Under the pieces are notes generated by a model. That model saw nothing but the letters and a program-made list of their open reading frames with translations. It was not told where the DNA came from and searched no databases. From Acidobacteriaceae bacterium (lineage in GTDB: Bacteria; Acidobacteriota; Terriglobia; Terriglobales; Acidobacteriaceae), in assembly GCA_003140655.1 (NCBI GenBank), contig PLKR01000487.1, forward strand, positions 1-5,024: a stretch of 5,024 bases of DNA. The letters are read 5' to 3'. Position numbers and translations under genes: made by a program. Positions 1 to 5,024 of the stretch are shown here, in pieces. The first letter of the stretch is position 1. Each line of letters starts with the position of its first letter.

Positions 1-530
1 GGCACGATGAGGTTCTTGCTTAGCGTCTCTATCGCGTCATCCGGCGCGCCTGGCTTTAATTTATAGGACGCTCCCTCGGTATACAGATCCTTCCACGATC
101 CGGAATGGTAGTTGTAATGCCTGCTGACGAAAATGCTATCCCAGTGTTTCGTGGAGCTGGTCAGAACACCCGTGGTGGAATTGCCGGCCTTGTAGAACTG
201 GTCGAGCACGTTGAGCACTCCGGCCATGGACGTTGCCGACCACCACTCGTCGTGAGTTGCACCGTCGGGCTGGTGAACCAAATTCACGTCCTCGCCATAT
301 CCCACAAGAGTTCCGTTGGCGACGGCCTTGTCCAGGAGCTTCTGGTTGGCCGCGTCTTCCTTTGCCATGTCAGCCCACTGCGCGCGCGGAATATTCCAAA
401 ACGACACGTACGAGTACATCGGCGGTTTTTCTTTACCTTCAGACATCTGGGCGTCCGCCGGCGAGGCCCAGACCGCGGACATCGCAAGCACGCACAGCCC
501 TGCAACAACTCTCCACACTTTCTTGTTCAT
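1..530 (-). CDS. Exported protein of unknown function, C-terminus beyond the window
   Basis: I do not recognise the family. The visible 176 residues begin MNKKVWRVVAGLCVLAMSAV, a classic Sec signal peptide: basic N-region (K3, K4, R7), hydrophobic core to about residue 22, then a signal peptidase I site ending A25-D26-A27 before Q28. C13 is not in a proper lipobox, so a lipoprotein is unlikely. The mature part is hydrophilic and rich in Trp and Tyr, without further membrane segments. A segment YVSFWNIPRAQWADM (residues 41-55) has an echo at residues 134-149 (FVS, ten residues, then W-K-D-L), which suggests two copies of a small alpha/beta module. A ferredoxin-like or dimeric alpha-beta-barrel fold is a guess. 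I chose ATG at 530 because the GGAGG at 540-544 lies nine bases before it; an in-frame ATG at 537-539 abuts the GGAGG. The gene follows the receptor on the same strand after 92 bases and may be co-transcribed with it. The reading frame is surely coding; its function is unknown. Confidence 0.88.
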   Translation of the reverse strand, partial: MNKKVWRVVAGLCVLAMSAVWASPADAQMSEGKEKPPMYSYVSFWNIPRAQWADMAKEDAANQKLLDKAVANGTLVGYGEDVNLVHQPDGATHDEWWSATSMAGVLNVLDQFYKAGNSTTGVLTSSTKHWDSIFVSRHYNYHSGSWKDLYTEGASYKLKPGAPDDAIETLSKNLIV

Positions 531-539
531 GTTTTTCAT

Positions 540-544
540 CCTCC
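540..544 (-). promoter_or_regulatory. Shine-Dalgarno GGAGG that decides the start of the exported protein
   Basis: The minus strand reads GGAGG here. Two in-frame ATG codons follow: one directly abutting (537-539) and one nine bases further (528-530). Only the second has normal spacing, and it gives a signal peptide starting MNKK rather than MKNMNKK. Confidence 0.75.
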
Positions 545-622
545 GTGATTTAGCCAGGACCCGCATTTTTGGCAAACCCCTGGGGTCCCGGTAGTGTACA
601 CCGCGGGCCCAGCGCGGGAGAC

Positions 623-3600
623 CTAGAAGTCAAAGCGCAAACCGAATTCGGCTTCGCGCGGGGCGCCGACTGCGAACACGCCGCTACCGCGTCCTATTCG
701 GTACGTGTTGGACCCTATATTGGTGCCGGCAACCGTGCCATTGATGGCCCCTCCTGCTCCGGTCAGGCCACTAGAAGACAAGCCGGCGAAAGAAGCAGAG
801 CCCAGAGGTCCGAAGTTCGAAAAATTGAAAACGTTGAAGAACGAAACGCTGGGCGAAATGGTCAGGCGTTCGCGGAACTTAAAGGGCCAGCTCAGGATCG
901 TGTCGACGTCTTTGTAGTAGCCGTTGCCTGCATTGTTAGCGGGCGCCAACTGGACTGGAGGGACAACCGCACCCAGACTGACCAACTGAGCCTGTGTGAA
1001 CAAACCAGCGGTGACGAGAGTCTGCCCCGCTGGCGTGAGCGTACTCCCATTCCCCACTGTGTTGTTGAAGTTCGTGAGGTAGGCATTCAGACTCTTGGGC
1101 GAGACCGAGCGCATGAATGTTCCGGGATGGCCGATGCCGGAGGCAGAGTTCAGGAAGTCACCGGTCGTGCCATCCCCGGTCAGGTCGGAGCGGAAGATTT
1201 CTCCCACGGTTCCTTCCGTGGGCAAGCGCAGGTCGGAAGGCTGAGGCGAGGCAAAGCCGCCGATCAGGCTGAGGCGGGGACCGTGGTGAGCAAATTCGAA
1301 GGTCGCGCCGAATTTGAATTGGTGCGTGCGATCCTGCGCCGTCGGGCCCATGAAGGCGGTGGGACTGCGGAAATCCCATGCGTTGGACGTGAAATGTTGG
1401 TCGCTGCCGGCATCGCTGACGAAACGGGATAGAGTGTAGTTGACTTGAAGATCGAGACCGCTCACGCCGTGGAACGGATCCTTGACTCGTTGCCGCCACT
1501 CACTTTGCAGCGCGTTGTACACAGAACGGCCCATGGGATAGTTCATGAACATACTCCCCACGTTTGGATTGATACCTCCGAAGGCCGCACCGGTGTCGGC
1601 AGTCAATCCATAGTAAGCGGCGGAATATCCTCCGTAGTACACGTAGCCGGAATCCAGGCCGAAGTTGGCGAAGTCATCGATAGTGGCCGGACCTGCTGGG
1701 GTGTGCGGCGGCCCGGGATGCAGTCCCGGGCAAGCTGCAATGGCTTGATCAATGCTCGCCACGCCGCAGGCCGCTAACGTGCTTGCGATTGCGTTATTCG
1801 CGGCCGCCATCTCCAAGTATCGGGAATCGCCGGCATGGTTTACGTCTACCCCAATCTGAAAGTGCAGACCAATGTTGCGCAGGTAATCCACCGTCAAGAC
1901 GCCGCCCTTGGTGAGTTCGCGTTGAATGCCGATGTTGATCTGATAGGAACGGGCAGTACGGAAGTTGGGGTAGTAGGGATAGCCAAGAGCCAAAGTGTTG
2001 CCCACAAAGTTCGGGTTCTGGCCAGCAGCGCCAACGGCCGCGGTGGCCGCAATATATTGGGCTTGTAAATCGGCCATCGCCTTGGCCGCGCCTTCTGAGT
2101 TGGCAGCGCTCGGACCCAATGGCTGAAAACATACCTGCGTTGCCAGGTCGTAGCCGTCCACGGAACTGACAGGGTTCGTCGTGCCACCGGGGCCGGGAAA
2201 AGCAAACGAAAGCGAACCTGCACTTGCGCCAGGCTCACAGTTCAGGTACGGGGTCTGGTTGAACAGGCCGGTGGCCAGCTTGTTGCTGCGATCGAAGGAA
2301 ACGTTGTTGAAGATGTTGTTTTCGTAATACAGGCCGCCGCCGCCGCGAATGGCAGTTTTTCCGTTGTGCCAGGGATCCCAGGCAAAACCAATCTGTGGCG
2401 CAAAGTTCAAGTTCGGCTGGCGAACGCGATTGCCCAGCCCCGCTCCCCACTGATCCAGAAGGTTACCGGAGCAGCCGGGATAGCCTGCGGCCAGAAGGGC
2501 TGAACTGACCGCCGAGCAGGGGATGGGGGACAAGTCGGTATCGGTGCGTCCCGTGTCACGGATGTAGCGCAGTCCGTAGTTCAGGGTGAGACTGGGTCTG
2601 ATCTTCCAGGAATCGCCAACATAAGCTTCAAAGCGGGTATCAAACAAACCGCCGGCGGGATAGCCGAAGGCGGACAGTTCGGTACTGAAGCCCTGTCCGT
2701 TGCCCACGTAACCGCCGGTGAATGGATAGTCGGCGATGTTGGGGTCGCAGCCGCTGAAGGGCACAGCGGGGTTGGTGTCGAGATTGCAAGAATAATACGG
2801 AGTCGTTTGCACCGTCCCGACGGGCACCTCGTTAAAGTTGACATACGAATTCAGATACGGGGCCAGTCCGTTGAACGAGGCAAGTCCGCCGGTGGAGATG
2901 CCGTTGACGGTTGCGCCAAAACGAATGATGTGCGCGCCTAGCACCCGGCTGGCATCGTATTTGATCTGCTTGTTGCTCTGAAACGTCTGCTGTGGCGCCA
3001 GATAGTTTGGCCCTGTATCGAGACTGGTGTCGTTGAAAATAAGCTCGGCAAGGGGGAATGGATTGATGGAAGACGGTTGCGAGTTGGTGTCTCCGATGAT
3101 CTGGTTGTGAAACTTGAAGTATCCGAGGCGGATGCTGTGGGACCAGTTGCCTTCACTGATGTCAATGCCCAGCGCATGAGTAGGCGCGTAGTCGCGGTTG
3201 GCGTAATAGGAGAAGCCAGTGTTGTCAGAGGACGGAGAATAATTCCAGTCGTAGGCGAACTTATAGAAAATCCGGATTCGCTGCGTTGCCTGCCAGTCGA
3301 GCCGGCCGCTGGCCTGCGAACTCTTGAAGGGAGAGCTGATGCCCTGCGTCAGGAATTGAAAGGGGGCGCCCACATCGACGGCATCCTGAGTGTCCTGCTT
3401 GAGCCGTTCGGAATCAATAAAGAAAAAGAGCTTGTTCTTGATGACGGCGCCGCCGAAGCGGCCGCCGAACTGGTTGCGCTGAAACTGCGATGAAATGTCA
3501 CCGGGAAGATCCGCAAAACCGGCGCGGTAGTCGCGGAACTGGTAGAAGCCCTGGCCGTGATAGTCGTTTGTGCCGGAACGCGTGGCCAGGTTGACGGAGC

Positions 3601-4348
3601 CCGAGCTGGTGATCTCGGTTGAGATATCGAGCGAGGAGCGGCCAATACTGAATTCCTGAATGGAGCTTAATGCGACGTTCTGGGTGGTAGTGCCGACGGT
3701 CTCGTCGCTGACGTCGAGGCCGTCCACTTCGATGCGGGGAGTGCGGCCGTAATCGCCGTTGATGGAAATGGAGTTGTAGCCGACTTTGGTGGGATCAAAG
3801 TTTTGTCCGTCTTGCATCTGGACACCGGGTTCCAACTGAGCGAGGTCGAGGAAGCTGCGTCCATTGACCGGCATGTTGTCGATCTGCTCGCCACTGAGTA
3901 CACCTTGCACTACGGATTGTTCAGTGTTGACGGCGACAGCGGCGCCTTGCACTTCAACCGTGGTGGTCTCCTGGCCGACCTCCAGCTTCACATTGCCAGA
4001 GGTTGTTACGGTGATCTGGACCGGGATGGTTAGTTGCTCCGTCTTGAAGCCCTTGGCCTGCACGCGAACCTGGTAATCGCCGACGGGTAGGCCACCCGAG
4101 TTGTAGGTGCCTGCCGAGGATGTCCTGACCGTGACGACCTGCCCGGTAGCGAGAGACCTGATCGTGATGGTCGCCCCCGGCACGACTGCGTTGGTCTGAT
4201 CCGTGACCGTCCCCTGAATGCTACCCTGGCTGACGGTGGTCTGGGCGAGCGAAAGAAAAGACGACGACACCAGCAAGGCTCCGAAGACGGCCTTTGAAAA
4301 CAGGCAGGAGAAGCTCCCGCGTAGACGGCGAAGATCCCAGGCAGACAT
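623..4348 (-). CDS. Oar-like TonB-dependent receptor with carboxypeptidase-regulatory-like N-domain
   Basis: A complete 1,241-residue outer-membrane protein, a usual size for acidobacterial Oar-like receptors. Order: signal peptide 1-35 (site S33-L34-A35 before Q36); carboxypeptidase-regulatory-like beta-sandwich about 40-124 (GSIQGTVTD, VVPGATITI, LPVGDYQVRVQAKGF); possible TonB box ETTTVEV at 127-133; plug about 145-260 with NMPVNGRSFLDLAQLEPGV at 159-176, VDGLDVSD and the plug-end motif SGSVNLATRSGTNDYHG; then the barrel, opening RNQFGGRFGGAVIKNKLFFF (291-310) and ending FGLRFDF with the terminal Phe typical of BAM substrates. Barrel signatures include GRSVYNALQ (940-948) and FFNVFNFSNFG (1170-1180). 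Receptors of this type move ligands across the outer membrane using TonB-ExbBD energy. The substrate cannot be read here; the family includes putative glycan importers, and Myxococcus Oar is linked to protease export. Oddities: eight mature cysteines in four near pairs and Ala-rich helical stretches within the barrel. The start at 4346-4348 is preceded by AAAGGG six bases away; the frame stays open to a GTG at 4435, but without a ribosome site or signal-peptide logic. Confidence 0.95.
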   Translation of the reverse strand: MSAWDLRRLRGSFSCLFSKAVFGALLVSSSFLSLAQTTVSQGSIQGTVTDQTNAVVPGATITIRSLATGQVVTVRTSSAGTYNSGGLPVGDYQVRVQAKGFKTEQLTIPVQITVTTSGNVKLEVGQETTTVEVQGAAVAVNTEQSVVQGVLSGEQIDNMPVNGRSFLDLAQLEPGVQMQDGQNFDPTKVGYNSISINGDYGRTPRIEVDGLDVSDETVGTTTQNVALSSIQEFSIGRSSLDISTEITSSGSVNLATRSGTNDYHGQGFYQFRDYRAGFADLPGDISSQFQRNQFGGRFGGAVIKNKLFFFIDSERLKQDTQDAVDVGAPFQFLTQGISSPFKSSQASGRLDWQATQRIRIFYKFAYDWNYSPSSDNTGFSYYANRDYAPTHALGIDISEGNWSHSIRLGYFKFHNQIIGDTNSQPSSINPFPLAELIFNDTSLDTGPNYLAPQQTFQSNKQIKYDASRVLGAHIIRFGATVNGISTGGLASFNGLAPYLNSYVNFNEVPVGTVQTTPYYSCNLDTNPAVPFSGCDPNIADYPFTGGYVGNGQGFSTELSAFGYPAGGLFDTRFEAYVGDSWKIRPSLTLNYGLRYIRDTGRTDTDLSPIPCSAVSSALLAAGYPGCSGNLLDQWGAGLGNRVRQPNLNFAPQIGFAWDPWHNGKTAIRGGGGLYYENNIFNNVSFDRSNKLATGLFNQTPYLNCEPGASAGSLSFAFPGPGGTTNPVSSVDGYDLATQVCFQPLGPSAANSEGAAKAMADLQAQYIAATAAVGAAGQNPNFVGNTLALGYPYYPNFRTARSYQINIGIQRELTKGGVLTVDYLRNIGLHFQIGVDVNHAGDSRYLEMAAANNAIASTLAACGVASIDQAIAACPGLHPGPPHTPAGPATIDDFANFGLDSGYVYYGGYSAAYYGLTADTGAAFGGINPNVGSMFMNYPMGRSVYNALQSEWRQRVKDPFHGVSGLDLQVNYTLSRFVSDAGSDQHFTSNAWDFRSPTAFMGPTAQDRTHQFKFGATFEFAHHGPRLSLIGGFASPQPSDLRLPTEGTVGEIFRSDLTGDGTTGDFLNSASGIGHPGTFMRSVSPKSLNAYLTNFNNTVGNGSTLTPAGQTLVTAGLFTQAQLVSLGAVVPPVQLAPANNAGNGYYKDVDTILSWPFKFRERLTISPSVSFFNVFNFSNFGPLGSASFAGLSSSGLTGAGGAINGTVAGTNIGSNTYRIGRGSGVFAVGAPREAEFGLRFDF
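1711..1731. repeat. Perfect 8-bp GC-rich inverted repeat inside the receptor gene
   Basis: GCCCGGGA (1711-1718), five bases, then TCCCGGGC (1724-1731) form a perfect stem with a five-base loop. It lies in the receptor coding sequence and encodes the PGLHPG segment just after C873. In the mRNA it could be a stable hairpin that slows ribosomes, or it may simply reflect Pro/Gly codons. No T-tract is present, so it is not an intrinsic terminator. Confidence 0.5.
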
Positions 4349-4354
4349 GAGGCA

Positions 4355-4360
4355 CCCTTT
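4355..4360 (-). promoter_or_regulatory. Ribosome binding site AAAGGG of the receptor gene
   Basis: The minus strand reads AAAGGG, then TGCCTC, then ATG. A purine-rich site six bases before the ATG favours this start, which also places the signal peptide at the N-terminus. The upstream in-frame GTG (4433-4435) has no such site and would put 29 extra residues in front of the signal peptide. Confidence 0.6.
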
Positions 4361-4486
4361 CCGGTTTTCCAACGAGGTTCCAGAATGCCCAGGAGCTGTA
4401 AGGAGATCCTCGATTCCTGAAAGCGCCGCTTCCACCGAGGAGCATCCGCGAGCAACTTCTGGACGATGCTGGAATATTAACCCGCA

Positions 4487-4515
4487 ATTAGACCAGACTC
4501 GCAGCGAATCGGCAA
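4487..4515 (-). promoter_or_regulatory. Candidate sigma-70 promoter of the receptor gene
   Basis: On the minus strand, TTGCCG (4510-4515, four of six matches to TTGACA) is followed after exactly 17 bases by TCTAAT (4487-4492, five of six matches to TATAAT). Transcription would start near 4480, giving a leader of about 130 bases. An AT-rich TTAATATT just downstream (minus strand, 4473-4480) could instead be a -10 element but has no good partner. Assigned by consensus match only. Confidence 0.45.
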
Positions 4516-4552
4516 CGACACTTTAACGCGGCCTGGCCATACGGTAGGGGCG

Positions 4553-4580
4553 CTGCCCGTCCCGATCCTTCGGGTATACT
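4553..4580 (+). promoter_or_regulatory. Candidate sigma-70 promoter of the peptidase gene
   Basis: TATACT (4575-4580) matches the -10 consensus at five of six positions. The best partner is CTGCCC (4553-4558), a poor -35 at 16-base spacing, so the promoter may need an activator or be weak. Transcription would start near 4587, about 75 bases before the ATG at 4663. Confidence 0.4.
4561..4574. repeat. Inverted repeat CCCGA-TCCT-TCGGG in the promoter spacer
   Basis: A perfect five-base inverted repeat with a four-base centre fills almost the whole spacer between the -35 and -10 candidates of the peptidase gene and directly abuts TATACT. That position would suit a repressor operator or a MerR-type site. 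It is short enough to be chance, and no T-tract follows, so it is not a terminator. No regulator gene is visible in the window. Confidence 0.35.
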
Positions 4581-4597
4581 GGGGTGTTTCCTCAACA

Positions 4598-4629
4598 GCG
4601 TGACTCCGGCGTGACTCTGCGCGTTACTG
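4598..4629. repeat. Three short direct repeats GCGTGACTC-like, 11-12 bases apart
   Basis: GCGTGACTC occurs at 4598-4606 and again, identically, at 4609-4617 (period 11). A degenerate third copy, GCGTTACTG, lies at 4621-4629 (period 12). Spacing of about one helical turn is typical of sites bound by OmpR/PhoB-type regulators on one face of the DNA. The repeats lie downstream of the predicted promoter, in the peptidase leader, so they could act as a roadblock or serve another promoter. The repeats are seen; the function is inferred. Confidence 0.4.
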
Positions 4630-4648
4630 TGTACTATCGCGCTCTAGC

Positions 4649-4656
4649 AGAAAGGA
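4649..4656 (+). promoter_or_regulatory. Ribosome binding site AGAAAGGA of the peptidase gene
   Basis: AGAAAGGA lies six bases before the ATG at 4663 and supports that codon as the start. Confidence 0.65.
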
Positions 4657-4662
4657 TAACCG

Positions 4663-5024
4663 ATGGCTTCTCCCGCAGTGGATTTTGCCCGCAATAATCA
4701 GCCGCGTTTCCTCAGCGAACTGAAAGATCTTCTTCGCATCCCCAGCGTTAGCACGCTCGAGGAACATAAGCCCGACGTACAGAAAGCCGCCCACTTCGTA
4801 GCCGATGAATTGCGCCGCATCGGCATGGAAAACGTCGAGGTTATTCCGACGAAAGGTCATCCCCTTCTCTATGCCGACTGGCTGCACGCGGCAGGCAAGC
4901 CCACCGTGCTCTGCTATGCGCACTACGACGTGCAACCGCCCGACCCTCTCGACGAATGGCAAACTCCACCGTTTGAACCCACCGAGCGCAACAACAACAT
5001 CTATGCCCGGGGCGCAGTCGACGA
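4663..5024 (+). CDS. M20-family metallopeptidase (dipeptidase type), N-terminal part
   Basis: The first 120 residues of an enzyme that in this family is usually about 450-460 residues, cut by the right edge. It starts MASPAVDFARNNQPRFLSEL with no signal peptide, so it is probably cytoplasmic. Family marks: IPSVST at 26-31; the first metal motif CYAHYDVQPP at 84-93, with H87 the expected zinc ligand and D89 the residue that supports it; the EWQTPPFEP stretch (98-106) usual in the dipeptidase branch; and RGAVD at 116-120, where D120 is the expected bridging metal ligand, normally followed by DKG. The catalytic Glu, remaining metal ligands and dimerisation domain lie beyond the window. M20 enzymes use a two-zinc centre to hydrolyse dipeptides or N-acyl amino acids. 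The motifs look closer to bacterial PepV/carnosinase-like dipeptidases than to DapE or ArgE, but exact specificity cannot be set. It is transcribed away from the receptor. Confidence 0.92.
   Translation, partial: MASPAVDFARNNQPRFLSELKDLLRIPSVSTLEEHKPDVQKAAHFVADELRRIGMENVEVIPTKGHPLLYADWLHAAGKPTVLCYAHYDVQPPDPLDEWQTPPFEPTERNNNIYARGAVD

Larger units (their letters stand above)
4349..4662. other. Divergent intergenic control region between receptor and peptidase genes
   Basis: These 314 bases separate two divergently transcribed genes and hold no credible gene. The left part (4349-4480) would be a leader of roughly 130 bases for the receptor, in frame and free of stops for its last 29 codons. The middle (4487-4580) holds both promoter candidates. 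The right part (4581-4662) would be a leader of about 75 bases for the peptidase and carries short direct repeats. No tRNA, insertion sequence or obvious riboswitch fold was seen. Confidence 0.7.

Noticed and set aside
105..548. Plus-strand open frames opposite the exported protein
   Set aside because: The minus-strand frame has a ribosome site, a signal peptide and natural composition. The opposite frames are rich in Arg, His and Pro, as expected of shadows.
547..576. Separate promoter for the exported protein (TTGCCA with a weak TAAATC 17 bases on)
   Set aside because: The -35 match is good but the -10 matches only three of six positions, and transcription would start on top of the ribosome site. 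It is probably chance.
557..617. Possible terminator or attenuator between the receptor and the exported protein
   Set aside because: A 5-bp stem (601-605 with 613-617) and a 6-bp stem with a 20-base loop (557-562 with 583-588) can be drawn on the minus strand. Neither is followed by a T-tract, so I cannot call a terminator.
569..1432. A 287-codon plus-strand open frame opposite the 3' end of the receptor gene
   Set aside because: It lies wholly antisense to clear receptor coding sequence apart from its first bases. Its product is Arg/Gly/Glu/Val-rich with no recognisable domain, and there is no good ribosome site. It is the usual mirror frame of a moderately GC-rich gene.
3077..3493. A 138-codon plus-strand open frame antisense to the receptor
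   Set aside because: It overlaps a strongly conserved part of the receptor (the start of the barrel) and shows Val/Glu/Ala-rich shadow composition without domain marks. The other shorter frames within the receptor were rejected for the same reason.
4349..4435. Upstream GTG start adding 29 residues to the receptor
   Set aside because: No Shine-Dalgarno precedes the GTG, and the extension would bury the signal peptide. The ATG at 4346-4348 has a ribosome site and a proper signal peptide.
623..5024. Receptor plus M20 peptidase as a dedicated peptide uptake-and-degradation system
   Set aside because: The genes are divergent, the peptidase is a common cytoplasmic enzyme, and no inner-membrane transporter is visible. 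Proximity alone does not support a system.

Overview
The window looks like part of an Acidobacteriota chromosome, most likely a soil-type Terriglobia/Acidobacteriia member. The main reason is a very large Oar-like outer-membrane receptor: a carboxypeptidase-regulatory-like N-domain, a TonB plug and a long barrel of about 1,000 residues, a type these bacteria carry in many copies. The moderately GC-rich coding sequence (mid-to-high 50s percent by eye) fits. The assignment is from family resemblance, not from a marker gene.

Layout, left to right. (1) 1-530, minus strand: the first 176 codons of an exported protein I do not recognise, running off the left edge. It has a clear Sec signal peptide and what looks like the start of an internal duplication. 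(2) 531-622: a 92-nt gap with no convincing terminator or promoter. (3) 623-4348, minus strand: a complete 1,241-residue TonB-dependent receptor-like protein, which dominates the window. (4) 4349-4662: a 314-nt divergent intergenic region with a fairly good sigma-70-type promoter candidate facing the receptor, another facing right, a small inverted repeat in the spacer of the second, and short direct repeats at about one helical turn. (5) 4663 to the right edge, plus strand: the first 120 codons of an M20-family metallopeptidase (dipeptidase type) with its first metal-site motifs intact.

The receptor and the exported protein are co-directional and close enough to share a transcript, so the exported protein may act with the receptor at the cell envelope, but nothing in the sequence proves this. 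The peptidase is divergently transcribed and looks cytoplasmic. A link such as peptide import followed by hydrolysis is possible but speculative, since M20 dipeptidases are common housekeeping enzymes and the receptor's substrate cannot be read from its sequence.

I see no tRNA, rRNA, CRISPR array, insertion sequence or phage feature. The long plus-strand reading frames opposite the receptor look like shadows of its codon usage. I did not find a convincing new system. The points most worth a second look are the unknown exported protein with its repeated module, the eight paired cysteines of the receptor, and the divergent control region.
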